Shown here: one piece after another, positions 1 through 8,673 of the stretch
How the letters are laid out: each line of letters opens with the position of its first letter
Numbering within the stretch: the stretch's first letter is position 1
NCBI GenBank assembly: GCA_031275735.1
Contig: JAISOJ010000056.1
Span: 1 to 38,819, forward strand
Origin: Dysgonamonadaceae bacterium
Lineage (GTDB): Bacteria; Bacteroidota; Bacteroidia; Bacteroidales; Azobacteroidaceae
Direction of reading: 5' to 3'
Length of the DNA stretch: 38,819 bases
Translations under genes and position numbers: made by a program
Notes under the pieces: model-generated
What the model was told of the DNA's origin: nothing
What the model saw: only the letters and a program-made list of their open reading frames with translations
Database searches by the model: none

Positions 1-6
1 CCTGTC

Positions 7-43
7 GACCAAAGGAGCGTAGCGACTGCGTGGAGACATCTAT
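7..43. repeat. Dispersed-repeat-like fragment at left edge
   Basis: This non-coding stretch contains GTCGACC, then GGAGCGTAGCGACTGCG and GGAGACATCT. It resembles part of the core of the inverted-repeat element at 24.04-24.15 kb (GTCGAC followed by GGAGCGTAACGC). It also resembles the degenerate GTCGAACGAAGCG...GAAACATCT stretch at 24.26-24.30 kb. It is probably the remnant of a family of intergenic repeats, cut by the window edge. The similarity is short and judged by eye. Confidence 0.3.
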
Positions 44-107
44 ATTATTTTCGTGCGTTTGCCCTGATAAATTTTGCAGATCGGCTGTTCGACCAAATTC
101 TTTTTGC

Positions 108-115
108 TATCTTTG
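108..115 (+). promoter_or_regulatory. Bacteroidota -7 promoter element for PBP1A
   Basis: TATCTTTG matches the TAnnTTTG consensus of the Bacteroidota primary sigma factor. It lies about 37 nt upstream of the first ATG of the PBP1A frame. The -33 region is weak (TGTTCG near 86-91). Confidence 0.6.
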
Positions 116-152
116 CACATAAATTGTAAAATTTTTGTCTTGCATCCGAAAA

Positions 153-2519
153 ATGAGTAGAAACAATATGAATACAAAAGATAAAACTTTTCTAAAAAAA
201 ATAATTAAATGGTTTTGGATACTTTTTATTGGGATAATAATAAGTATAGCTGTTTTTTTTATATTGATAGCAAATGGTCAAATAGGTTATGTACCTCCGG
301 TAGAGGACTTAGAAAATCCAATAAACAAATACGCTTCCCAAATCATTTCCGCTGATTTGAAGAATATGGGTACTTACGCCGAACGCAAAGAAAATCGTAT
401 TTATGTCAATTACAAAGAACTTTCACCGACCATTATCAATGCATTAATTGCTACGGAAGACGCCCGCTTCATGGATCATTCCGGAATTGACATATACGCT
501 TTGTTGCGGGTATTTATTAAACGGGGTGTTTTATTTCAGAAAAGCGGCGGCGGCGGAAGCACTATTTCCCAGCAATTAGCTAAATTATTATATACGGAAT
601 CAGCTCATAATGTGGTAGAACGGTTGTTTCAAAAACCGATTGAATGGGTAATTGCAGTACAGTTGGAACGTTATTATACCAAAGAAGAGATCATCAACAT
701 GTATTTAAATAAGTTTGATTTCTTATATAATGCAGTGGGTATTCAATCGGCTTGTTGGGTGTATTTCGGAAAATTACCCAAAGACATTACCATAGAAGAA
801 GCGGCTACTTTGATCGGCATGTGCAAAAATCCATCCTATTACAATCCATTGCGCCAGGTTGAACGCACAAAAGGGCGGCGGAACGTGGTTATTGATTTGA
901 TGTGTGAAAATGGATATATTACCAAAGCCGCATCCGATTCGTTGAAAAATCTTCCTTTAACCACTCATTACAACAAAGTGGACCACAAAGAAGGTATAGC
1001 TCCTTATTTTCGCGAATATTTACGGGCAACTATGAGCGCTTCCAAGCCGGAAAAAAAGAATTATGGAGCATGGCAAAGCCAAAAATTTATCGAAGATTCT
1101 ATTGCATGGGAAACTAATCCTTTGTACGGATGGTGTAATAAAAACAAAAAAGCAGACGGTTCGTATTATAACTTATATACCGACGGGTTGAAAATATATA
1201 CTACGATTGATTCGCGTATGCAAAACTATGCAGAAGAAGCTGTTGCAGAGCATATGGGTAATTATCTCCAGGATATTTTTTTCAAAGAAAAAGCCAAGAG
1301 CAAAACGGCTCCCTTCACTCGTTCTTTATCCCAAAAAGATGTTAACCTGATAATGGAAAATGCTATGAAACAATCGGAACGTTATTATACATTGAAGAAA
1401 AAAAATGTTGATGAAAAAAAAATACGGGAAATTTTCAATACGCCGGTCGAAATGAGCGTTTTTACATGGAAAGGCTTAAAAGATACAATTATGACTCCTA
1501 TGGATTCCATTCGTTATATGAAACATTTTTTACGAGCCGGTTTTATAGCGATGGATACTCGCTCAGGGGCTGTAAAAGCTTATGTTGGAGGTATTAATTT
1601 TCAATATTTCCAATATGATATGGTTAACACAGGTAAGCGGCAAATTGGTTCGACAATTAAACCATTTCTTTATTCTTTAGCAATGGAAAGCGGCATAACT
1701 CCTTGTGATGAATTGCTTCACGTACAACCGGAATTAATTACCGAAACAGGAGAACCGTGGACTCCTCGAACCACTACAAATAAGCGAATAGGAGAAATGG
1801 TTTCGGTTCATTGGGGCTTGCAAAATTCCGACAATTGGGTAACGGCCGCTTTAATGAAACACTTATCTCCCTACACATTTGCTCGTTTATTACATTCGTA
1901 TGGCTTGCATGGAAAAATAGACCCCGTAGTTTCTCTTTGCCTGGGTGTTTGCGACGCTTCATTGAATGAAATGGCATCGGGGTATTCCACTTTCGCCAAT
2001 GGAGGAATTAGGGTAGAACCCATCTACGTAACTCGGATTGAAGACATGAATGGTAATATTATTGCAACATTTGCACCTCGATCGTATGAAGTAATCAGCG
2101 AAGACGCCAATTATAAGATGTTAGGTATGTTGCAAAGTGTTATTGACGGCGGAACGGGAAACCGGATACGCAGGATATACAAAATAACGGCTCCAATGGG
2201 AGGAAAGACAGGAACTTCCCAAAATCATTCCGATGGATGGTTTATGGGATTTACGCCCTCATTAGTAGGAGGTTGCTGGATAGGAGGAGAAGATCGGTCG
2301 ATTCATTTTGACCAAATAACAGAGGGGCAAGGCGCTACTATGGCGTTACCTATTATGGGTCTATTCCTTCAAAAAGTTTTTGCTGATCCCCTGTTAGGAT
2401 ATTCTCAATCGGAAAAATTTAAAATTCCACCGGCATATGCAAATCCCTGCCATTCTTCTTCGTCGATTGAAGAAGAAATGAATTACTCTTCCGGCGAATG
2501 GGATGATATTTTTAACTAG
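153..2519 (+). CDS. Penicillin-binding protein 1A, bifunctional peptidoglycan synthase
   Basis: This inner-membrane class A PBP polymerises lipid II into glycan strands and cross-links the peptides. After a basic N-terminus there is one transmembrane anchor (residues ~20-45). The family 51 glycosyltransferase follows, with the EDARF motif and the G-rich STISQQLAK motif. The transpeptidase carries its three signature motifs in order: STIK (codons starting near 1650), SDN (near 1827) and KTG followed by TS (near 2204). Length (~790 aa) is normal for the family. The frame is open from a TTG at 135. I chose the ATG at 153, though the ATG at 168 is equally possible. The promoter at 108-115 gives a short leader for either start. 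The gene ends in TAG, which matters for interpreting the transketolase gene. Confidence 0.95.
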   Translation: MSRNNMNTKDKTFLKKIIKWFWILFIGIIISIAVFFILIANGQIGYVPPVEDLENPINKYASQIISADLKNMGTYAERKENRIYVNYKELSPTIINALIATEDARFMDHSGIDIYALLRVFIKRGVLFQKSGGGGSTISQQLAKLLYTESAHNVVERLFQKPIEWVIAVQLERYYTKEEIINMYLNKFDFLYNAVGIQSACWVYFGKLPKDITIEEAATLIGMCKNPSYYNPLRQVERTKGRRNVVIDLMCENGYITKAASDSLKNLPLTTHYNKVDHKEGIAPYFREYLRATMSASKPEKKNYGAWQSQKFIEDSIAWETNPLYGWCNKNKKADGSYYNLYTDGLKIYTTIDSRMQNYAEEAVAEHMGNYLQDIFFKEKAKSKTAPFTRSLSQKDVNLIMENAMKQSERYYTLKKKNVDEKKIREIFNTPVEMSVFTWKGLKDTIMTPMDSIRYMKHFLRAGFIAMDTRSGAVKAYVGGINFQYFQYDMVNTGKRQIGSTIKPFLYSLAMESGITPCDELLHVQPELITETGEPWTPRTTTNKRIGEMVSVHWGLQNSDNWVTAALMKHLSPYTFARLLHSYGLHGKIDPVVSLCLGVCDASLNEMASGYSTFANGGIRVEPIYVTRIEDMNGNIIATFAPRSYEVISEDANYKMLGMLQSVIDGGTGNRIRRIYKITAPMGGKTGTSQNHSDGWFMGFTPSLVGGCWIGGEDRSIHFDQITEGQGATMALPIMGLFLQKVFADPLLGYSQSEKFKIPPAYANPCHSSSSIEEEMNYSSGEWDDIFN

Positions 2520-2592
2520 GGAACATTTTCTAAAGGAAACGGGAATCATTCAGGGAGATTTTGCCATATTATACAAAATTTTTATCCATTTG

Positions 2593-2623
2593 TTGGTACT
2601 ATGATTTATTTCATGTAAATTTG
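2593..2623 (+). promoter_or_regulatory. Promoter of the outer-membrane barrel gene
   Basis: TTG at 2593-2595 and TAAATTTG at 2616-2623 are separated by 20 nt, a near-ideal Bacteroidota -33/-7 pair. Transcription would start near 2630, leaving a ~70-nt leader before the ATG at 2699. Confidence 0.75.
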
Positions 2624-2698
2624 CACTGCAAATACAACAGCGTTATTACGTAGTTGTGTAGTTTATTGTTAAATATCATTAATTTAAACTTTAAAAAA

Positions 2699-3202
2699 AT
2701 GAAAAAAACATTTTTGATTATGTTGGTTGCCGTATTCGGCGTCGTAAGTGCAAGTGCTCAATTTGAAGCAGGTAAAAAAACCCTTTCCGGAAAAGTAACC
2801 GGTTTTAATTTCGGTTATACAACCGGTGAAAATGATTACAAAGAAATTAACGTTGATTTAGGCGTTGCAGGCTCTTACTTTATTATTGACAAATTGGCTA
2901 TAGAAGCTTTAGTAGGACTTAGCAGCAACAAAGTAGGGGATGGCGATGCGGCTACCGGCTTTGAGTTCGGGATTGGCGCCCGATATTATTTCTGGAATGC
3001 CCTTTATGGAGGTCTGGCTTACAAAGGAGCTAAATTTCAGGATATTGATTTACAAAATTTTCTCAATGTAGAAGTAGGTTATGACTATTACATTACAGAT
3101 AATGTATATTTTGAGCCGGCGATTTACTTTAACAAAGGATTCAGTGACATTAACAAAAATTCAACTTTTGGCTTATCAATTGGTATTGGTGTAAATTTCT
3201 AA
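2699..3202 (+). CDS. Small outer-membrane beta-barrel protein
   Basis: The 167-aa protein starts MKKTFLIMLVAVFGVVSASAQ, a clear signal peptide with a cleavage site after ASA. The mature part alternates hydrophobic/aromatic and polar residues, as in OmpX/OmpW-type eight-stranded barrels, for example IGARYYFWNALYGGLAYKG, VEVGYDYYITDNVYFEPAIYF and the terminal FGLSIGIGVNF. The final aromatic residue is the usual signal for barrel assembly. The frame extends 15 codons further upstream, but the ATG at 2699 directly precedes the signal peptide and follows an A-rich tract. It is monocistronic, with its own promoter and a terminator at 3227-3258. It may be a porin, adhesin or structural barrel; I cannot assign a ligand. 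Confidence 0.8.
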   Translation: MKKTFLIMLVAVFGVVSASAQFEAGKKTLSGKVTGFNFGYTTGENDYKEINVDLGVAGSYFIIDKLAIEALVGLSSNKVGDGDAATGFEFGIGARYYFWNALYGGLAYKGAKFQDIDLQNFLNVEVGYDYYITDNVYFEPAIYFNKGFSDINKNSTFGLSIGIGVNF

Positions 3203-3226
3203 AATCAATAGATTAAAAAATTCAAC

Positions 3227-3258
3227 AAAAAGGTAGGGAAAAATTTCTCTACCTTTTT
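3227..3258 (+). terminator. Rho-independent terminator of the barrel gene
   Basis: AAGGTAG at about 3229-3235 pairs with CTACCTT at 3249-3255. An inner GAAA/TTTC extends the stem, and a run of T follows to 3260. It sits 25 nt after the barrel gene stop. Confidence 0.85.
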
Positions 3259-3267
3259 TTAAAGGCT

Positions 3268-3290
3268 TAGCTTTGTTCTCTTTAGATTTG
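3268..3290 (+). promoter_or_regulatory. Two closely spaced -7 elements before the M49 peptidase
   Basis: TAGCTTTG (3268-3275) and TAGATTTG (3283-3290) both match TAnnTTTG. Both lie just upstream of the ATG at 3305. The second would give an almost leaderless mRNA (~8 nt), so the first is the likelier start. Confidence 0.5.
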
Positions 3291-3304
3291 TTAAAAAAAA
3301 GTAT

Positions 3305-5350
3305 ATGAAAAAGATATTTATTATTATGGCGGTAGCGTTATTAAGCTTTTCCTGTAAAAATCAGCGACAAGGAATAGTACAGGACAATTTTGATTACAAC
3401 GTAGAACAATTTGCCGACTTAGGCATTCTCCGTTATCAGGTAACTGACTGGGACAGTCTTTCCCTGAACCAAAAAAAATTGATTTATTACCTCAATGAAG
3501 CCGCAATGGAAGGTCGCGATATTTTGTTCGATCAGAATAATCGCTACAATTTGGCTATTCGCCGCACATTGGAAGCTATTTACACTAATTACACGGGCGA
3601 CAAAACCGTTAAAGATTATGAAGAATTTGTCGTTTACCTAAAGCGGGTCTGGTTTTCCAATGGCATCCATCATCATTACGGAGAAGATAAATTTGTTCCC
3701 GGATTTTCGCAAGACTTTTTCACCCAGACTGTCCGGTCGCTTCCTACTCCTTTGATTCCGGTAAGAGAAGGGCAATCGGTGGATGCTTTCTTAGATGAAA
3801 TCGTACCCGTCCTGTTTGACCCTAAGCTATATGCCAAAAAAGTAAACCAAGACAGCAGTATGGATGTGATTATCTATTCCGCCAATAATTATTATGGAGA
3901 AGGGATAACACAACAAGAAGTAGAAAAATTCTACGGCGCTATGAAAGAACCCAACGATTCTACTCCGGTACCTTATGGTTTGAATAGCCGCTTGGTCAAA
4001 AAAGAGGGTAAGTTGGTAGAAGAAGTCTATAAAATCGGCGGATTGTACTCCCCAGCTATCGAACGAATTGTTTATAACTTGGAACAAGCCGCTCAATATG
4101 CGGAAAATGATCAGCAAAAATTAGTTATCGACTTATTGATTGATTTTTACAAAACCGGTTCATTGAAGAAATACGACGAATATTCTATCGAATGGGTAAA
4201 AGATACGCAATCGGTAGTAGATTTCGTCAACGGTTTTACCGAATCGTATGGCGATGCTTTAGGTATCAAAGCGAGTTGGGAAGCTTTGGTTAATTTTAAA
4301 GATCTGAAAGCCACCGCTCTTACCAAACTGATCAGCGAAAATGCCCAATGGTTTGAAGACAACTCTCCGGTCGACCCGCTTTTCAAGAAAAAAGAAGTAA
4401 AGGGCATTTCAGCTAAAGTAATTACAGCCACTATCTTAGGTGGCGATTGTTATCCGGCTACTCCCATCGGTATCAACTTACCTAATTCTAATTGGATTCG
4501 CAAGGATTTCGGTTCAAAATCGGTCACTATTACTAATATTACGCAAGCCTACGAAAAAGCGGCGGCAGGCAGCGGATTCAATGACGAATTCGTTTACGCG
4601 GCGTACGAAAAAGATTTAATGAACCGTTACAGTACACAAACAAATGATTTACATACTAGTTTGCATGAATGTCTGGGACATGCTTCCGGTCAATTGCTCC
4701 CCGGAGTAGATCCGGACGCATTGAAAGTGTATGGTTCAACCATTGAAGAAGCGCGTGCCGACTTATTCGGCTTATACTACATCGCTGATCAGAAAATGTT
4801 GGAATTAGGCTTATTGGATAATCCGGACGCTTATAAATCCGAATATTATAAATACATGATGAATGGAATACTCACACAATTGGCGCGAATTGATTTAGGC
4901 AAAGATATTGAAGAAGCTCACATGCGCAATCGGGCCTTGATTGCACATTGGGTTTTGAAACATGGACAAAAAGACAAAGTAGCCGAATTGGTCAAGAAAA
5001 ATGGTAAAACCTATGTGATAATCAATGATTACACGAAGATGCATATATTAATCGGAGAATTGTTGGCTGAAATTCAACGGATTAAATCGGAAGGCGATTT
5101 TGAAGCAGCTAAGCAATTAGTCGAAAATTATGGAGTAAAAGTTGATCCGGACATTCACAAGGAAATCTTGGATCGCTACGCTACCTTGAACATCGCTCCT
5201 TATAAAGGATTTGTCAATCCCTATTACGAAATGATAAAAGACGTTACGGGTAATATCACGGATATCATTCCTACATACAACGAGGGTTATGCCGAACAAA
5301 TGCTACGATATTCAAAAGAGCATTCGCATTTGCCAACTTATAACGATTAA
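3305..5350 (+). CDS. Dipeptidyl-peptidase III (peptidase family M49), predicted lipoprotein
   Basis: This zinc exopeptidase removes dipeptides from peptide N-termini. The M49 signature is present as HECLGH at residues 454-459 (codons from 4664), with the second zinc motif EEARAD at 481-486. Bacteroides DPP III also has the HECLGH form with Cys in the motif, whereas eukaryotic enzymes have HELLGH. Length (681 aa) is typical. The N-terminus reads as a lipoprotein signal with Cys at position 17 (LLSFSC), so the enzyme is probably anchored in the periplasm or outer membrane. It is followed by a Fur-family gene and purA on the same strand, but each of its near neighbours appears to have its own promoter. 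A role in peptide nutrition is likely. Confidence 0.93.
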   Translation: MKKIFIIMAVALLSFSCKNQRQGIVQDNFDYNVEQFADLGILRYQVTDWDSLSLNQKKLIYYLNEAAMEGRDILFDQNNRYNLAIRRTLEAIYTNYTGDKTVKDYEEFVVYLKRVWFSNGIHHHYGEDKFVPGFSQDFFTQTVRSLPTPLIPVREGQSVDAFLDEIVPVLFDPKLYAKKVNQDSSMDVIIYSANNYYGEGITQQEVEKFYGAMKEPNDSTPVPYGLNSRLVKKEGKLVEEVYKIGGLYSPAIERIVYNLEQAAQYAENDQQKLVIDLLIDFYKTGSLKKYDEYSIEWVKDTQSVVDFVNGFTESYGDALGIKASWEALVNFKDLKATALTKLISENAQWFEDNSPVDPLFKKKEVKGISAKVITATILGGDCYPATPIGINLPNSNWIRKDFGSKSVTITNITQAYEKAAAGSGFNDEFVYAAYEKDLMNRYSTQTNDLHTSLHECLGHASGQLLPGVDPDALKVYGSTIEEARADLFGLYYIADQKMLELGLLDNPDAYKSEYYKYMMNGILTQLARIDLGKDIEEAHMRNRALIAHWVLKHGQKDKVAELVKKNGKTYVIINDYTKMHILIGELLAEIQRIKSEGDFEAAKQLVENYGVKVDPDIHKEILDRYATLNIAPYKGFVNPYYEMIKDVTGNITDIIPTYNEGYAEQMLRYSKEHSHLPTYND

Positions 5351-5396
5351 ATTTGCAATTATACATCAAATATTTCAACTATTCATAAAAAAACAG

Positions 5397-5404
5397 TACT
5401 TTTG
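5397..5404 (+). promoter_or_regulatory. -7 element for the Fur-family gene
   Basis: TACTTTTG fits TAnnTTTG and lies 23 nt before the ATG at 5428. No convincing -33 box is visible. Confidence 0.5.
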
Positions 5405-5427
5405 TTCTCCGCTGTAATGTCATCAGC

Positions 5428-5913
5428 ATGGATAAAGAAAACAAAGTAAGAGAAATAGTCAAACAAAAATTTACAGAATATTTGACTATCAATAAATGTC
5501 GAAAAACCCCCGAAAGGTATGCGATCTTAGATCTTATTTATACCGAACCGGGGCATTTCGACATGGATTCACTATATAAAGCAATGACTGAAAGACATTT
5601 CAGAGTTAGCCGGGCTACACTTTACAACACTATGCAGCTTCTGTTGGAGTGTAAACTTGTACTTAAACACCAGTTTGGTAAAAACTTATCTTTCTACGAA
5701 AGAGCTTATAACAACGATTTTCATCATCATTTGATTTGCACGGTTTGTAATAATGTTAAAGAATACAAAGATCTCAAATTAAAAATGATTATTCAAAATA
5801 AAAAAATAAAACAGTTTACGCCATCCCTTTACAATTTGTATATATACGGCATTTGTAATTCTTGTTCGCGTAAACTCAAAATAGATAAAAATCAGGCAAA
5901 TAAAAAGAAATAA
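5428..5913 (+). CDS. Fur-family metal-responsive transcriptional regulator
   Basis: The 161-aa protein has a winged-helix DNA-binding half (residues ~25-85, with SRATLYNTMQLLLE as recognition helix region). A dimerisation/metal half contains HHH at 99-101 and two CxxC pairs, C104/C107 and C143/C146, typical of the structural zinc site. Family members (Fur, PerR, Zur) repress iron-uptake, peroxide or zinc genes. The sequence alone does not tell which metal this one senses. The second CxxC pair is kept, which is common in PerR and Zur as well as Fur. It lies 15 nt upstream of purA and is probably cotranscribed with it. The C-terminal tail is Lys/Asn-rich. Confidence 0.9.
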   Translation: MDKENKVREIVKQKFTEYLTINKCRKTPERYAILDLIYTEPGHFDMDSLYKAMTERHFRVSRATLYNTMQLLLECKLVLKHQFGKNLSFYERAYNNDFHHHLICTVCNNVKEYKDLKLKMIIQNKKIKQFTPSLYNLYIYGICNSCSRKLKIDKNQANKKK

Positions 5914-5928
5914 CTAACTATAGCAAGA

Positions 5929-7200
5929 ATGAAAGTAGATGTTTTACTTGGTTTACAATGGGGCGATGAAGGAAAAGGAAAAATTGTAGATGTTCTTACC
6001 CCAAATTACGATATCGTAGCTCGCTTTCAAGGAGGACCCAATGCCGGCCATACCTTGGAATTTGAAGGGCAAAAATATATTTTGCGCTCTGTTCCTTCGG
6101 GAATCTTTCAAGGAGGAAAGATTAACATCATTGGCAATGGCGTCGTTTTAGATCCGGCACTTTTCAAAGCGGAAATAGAAGCATTGGAACTTTCCGGGCA
6201 TAATCTGACCGAACGGTTGTATATTTCAAAAAAAGCGCATCTGATTCTTCCATCTCATCGTTTGCTGGATCAGGCGTCTGAAGCGCTAAAAGGAAACGCT
6301 AAAATCGGTACTACCGGCAGAGGAATCGGTCCGGCATATACCGATAAAATAAGTCGTAATGGATTAAGAGTTGGCGATATAGAACATAATTTCGAAATAA
6401 AATACAAGCAAGCGATCGAGCGTCACAAAGAATTGTTGTCGCGGATGAATTTCGAATATGAAGAGCTGGTTTCTATTGAAAAAGATTGGTTAGAAGGAAT
6501 TGAAAGTATCAAACGATTCAAGATCATTGATAGCGAACATTATATAAATAAGGAATTAAACAAAGGGAAAAAAATCTTGGCCGAAGGAGCGCAAGGTACG
6601 TTACTGGATATTGATTTCGGTTCTTATCCTTTTGTCACAAGTTCAAATACGATTACTGCAGGCGCCTGTACGGGTTTAGGCGTTGCCCCTTCCAAAATTG
6701 GAAATGTTTACGGTATTTTCAAAGCGTACTGTACACGCGTAGGTAGCGGCCCGTTCCCTACCGAATTGACGGATTTAACCGGTCAAAAACTACGGGATTT
6801 AGGCCGCGAATATGGGTCGGTTACCGGACGACCTCGCCGCTGCGGGTGGATCGATCTGATCGCTCTTCGCTATGCCATTATGATTGATGGAGTTACTCAT
6901 TTAATTATGATGAAATCGGATGTTTTGGATACTTTTGATACAATCAAAGCTTGTGTTGCCTACAATATAAAGGGAAAAGAAACAGAAGATTTTCCATTCG
7001 AAATCAACGACTCCATTAAACCTGCCTGGGTGGAATTAGCCGGATGGAAAACCGATATGACAAAAATGCAAAATGAAGATGAATTTCCCGAAGAATTTAA
7101 TGCCTATTTGTCATTCCTGGAAGAATTTTTAGGGATAAACATCAAAATTGTATCGGTAGGCTCCGACAGGGAACAGACCATTGTACGATATAACGATTAG
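5929..7200 (+). CDS. purA: Adenylosuccinate synthetase
   Basis: PurA uses GTP to join IMP and aspartate, the first committed step of AMP synthesis. The N-terminus has the GTP loop WGDEGKGK (residues 11-18) with the catalytic Asp13. His41 in GGPNAGHT matches the second catalytic residue of the family. Further conserved blocks are GTTGRGIGPAY, EGAQGTLLDIDFGSYPFVTSS and VTGRPRRCGWID. The 423-aa length is standard. It ends in TAG. It follows the Fur-family gene by 15 nt, suggesting cotranscription. Confidence 0.98.
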   Translation: MKVDVLLGLQWGDEGKGKIVDVLTPNYDIVARFQGGPNAGHTLEFEGQKYILRSVPSGIFQGGKINIIGNGVVLDPALFKAEIEALELSGHNLTERLYISKKAHLILPSHRLLDQASEALKGNAKIGTTGRGIGPAYTDKISRNGLRVGDIEHNFEIKYKQAIERHKELLSRMNFEYEELVSIEKDWLEGIESIKRFKIIDSEHYINKELNKGKKILAEGAQGTLLDIDFGSYPFVTSSNTITAGACTGLGVAPSKIGNVYGIFKAYCTRVGSGPFPTELTDLTGQKLRDLGREYGSVTGRPRRCGWIDLIALRYAIMIDGVTHLIMMKSDVLDTFDTIKACVAYNIKGKETEDFPFEINDSIKPAWVELAGWKTDMTKMQNEDEFPEEFNAYLSFLEEFLGINIKIVSVGSDREQTIVRYND

Positions 7201-7299
7201 GCATGATATTTGTAATAAAAAATTGAGCGGGAAGATTTGAAAATTTTTCCCGTTACAAAGAATATATAAGAGTAAAACAACATTAATTATTAAAGAATT

Positions 7300-7992
7300 A
7301 TGTCAACGTATTGGATTTTATTTATAGGAATTGCTATTGCAAGTTGGTTAGTCCAATTGAACTTCAAGCACAAATTTGAAAAATATTCCAAGATGCCTTT
7401 AGGTAATGGAATGACAGGCAAAGAGGTAGCAGAAAAAATGTTACGTGAAAACGGAATCTATGATGTGCAAGTATGCTTGACGCGAGGAATGCTTACAGAT
7501 AATTATAATCCCTTAAACAAAACAATCAGTCTAAGCGAAAATGTTTATTCGAGCCAAAGCATTGCCGCAGCAGCCGTAGCAGCACACGAAACAGGACATG
7601 CCATTCAACATGCCCAAGCGTATGCTCCGTTGAAAATGCGTTCGGCGCTGGTTCCGGTAGTAAGTTTTTCATCTCAATGGGTAACATGGCTTCTTTTAGG
7701 CGGCTTACTTCTGATGGGCAGCGGAAAAGGAATAGGGTCGAGTATTTTATTGATGGGTATAATTCTGTATGCTACAATCACACTTTTTAGCTTTATTACT
7801 TTACCTGTTGAAATCAATGCCAGTCAAAGAGCTTTAGCTTGGTTAAGCAGTTCGGGACTTACCAATTCGTACAACGACTCCTCTGCACGCAGCGCCCTAA
7901 AGGCTGCTGCTTATACGTATGTTGTTGCCGCCTTAGGCTCGTTGGCTACTTTACTATATTATGTAATGATCTTTCTTGGACGAAGAAACTAA
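7300..7992 (+). CDS. Membrane-embedded neutral zinc metallopeptidase, YugP family
   Basis: The 230-aa protein contains the zinc-binding HETGH motif at residues 96-100, followed by AIQHAQAYAPLKMRSALVP, the hallmark of the YugP/DUF2226-like putative neutral zinc peptidases. It has a membrane segment at the N-terminus (WILFIGIAIASWLVQ) and three more around 120-165 and 205-228. VEINASQRAL carries the conserved downstream Glu. The substrate is unknown in this family. The gap upstream (7201-7299) holds a weak GC stem (CGGGAA 7228-7233 with TTCCCG 7247-7252) without a T-run and no clear -7 element. Confidence 0.85.
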   Translation: MSTYWILFIGIAIASWLVQLNFKHKFEKYSKMPLGNGMTGKEVAEKMLRENGIYDVQVCLTRGMLTDNYNPLNKTISLSENVYSSQSIAAAAVAAHETGHAIQHAQAYAPLKMRSALVPVVSFSSQWVTWLLLGGLLLMGSGKGIGSSILLMGIILYATITLFSFITLPVEINASQRALAWLSSSGLTNSYNDSSARSALKAAAYTYVVAALGSLATLLYYVMIFLGRRN

Positions 7993-7993
7993 T

Positions 7994-8059
7994 TTGAATT
8001 ATGAATTATGAAATATCATGGAAATTTCATTAAATCATTATTTGTAACTCATAATTCAA
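7994..8059. repeat. Inverted repeat spanning the gap before the DUF151 gene
   Basis: TTGAATTATGA at 7994-8004 is the exact reverse complement of TCATAATTCAA at 8049-8059. The arms are separated by 44 nt of AT-rich sequence that itself contains ATGAAAT/ATTTCAT. Nearly the entire gap between the two genes would fold into one arm. It could be an mRNA structure that affects the GTG start 13 nt later, or a degenerate mobile hairpin. Confidence 0.45.
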
Positions 8060-8072
8060 TAATATCACTTTT

Positions 8073-8669
8073 GTGGAAAACAATAAAATCAGATTAAAAA
8101 TACTTGGGATTACTTTCAGTCAAGTACAAACAGGCGCTTATGCTTTAATTTTAAAAGAAGAAAAAGGCTTGCGGAGGTTACCTATTATCATAGGAACTCC
8201 GGAAGCACAATCTATTGCCATTTTTTTAGAAGGATTACTACCTCCTCGACCGCTTACCCACGACTTGTTTATCTCTTTTGCTCAAGCAATAAATATCGAA
8301 TTGACGGCAGTTGATATTTATAAATATGAAGATGGCGTTTTTTTCTCCGAATTACTTTTCAGTAAGAAAGGAAAAGAATTGCGCATTGATTCCCGAACTT
8401 CCGACGCGATTGCTTTGGCCGTTCGCGCAAATGCGCCTATTTTTATTACCGAATCTATAATGGACGAAGTAAGTATTATTATGGACGACGACGATTTATT
8501 GGAAGAATTGGAAAATCCCGATTTAAAAAAGAAAACCCAATCATCATGCGAAGGCATGAATCTGGAAGAACTTCAAAAAAACTTAAATGAAGCTATTACT
8601 TCGGAAGATTACGAAAAAGCTTCTCGTATACGAGATTTGATTAATAAAAGACAAGACGAAAAACAATAA
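8073..8669 (+). CDS. Bifunctional nuclease (DUF151) domain protein with C-terminal UVR motif
   Basis: Residues ~5-140 form the BFN/DUF151 domain, with the characteristic LPIIIGTPEAQSIAIFLEG and DSRTSDAIALAVRANAPIFI blocks. The C-terminus (~160-195) is a UvrB/UvrC-type coiled motif (LQKNLNEAITSEDYEKASRI RDLI). This two-domain arrangement is common in Bacteroidota. DUF151 proteins have been linked to nuclease activity, but the physiological role here is unknown. The start is a GTG at 8073; no upstream ATG is in frame. It ends 4 nt before the next gene, so the two are cotranscribed. Confidence 0.85.
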   Translation: MENNKIRLKILGITFSQVQTGAYALILKEEKGLRRLPIIIGTPEAQSIAIFLEGLLPPRPLTHDLFISFAQAINIELTAVDIYKYEDGVFFSELLFSKKGKELRIDSRTSDAIALAVRANAPIFITESIMDEVSIIMDDDDLLEELENPDLKKKTQSSCEGMNLEELQKNLNEAITSEDYEKASRIRDLINKRQDEKQ

Positions 8670-8673
8670 GAGC

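Noticed and set aside
135-152. TTG at 135 as the PBP1A start
   Set aside because: Two ATG codons follow at 153 and 168, and the extra six residues (including a Cys) have no family support.
7228-7252. Stem CGGGAA/TTCCCG after purA as a terminator
   Set aside because: The stem is only 6 bp with a poor inner part and has no T-run; too weak to call.
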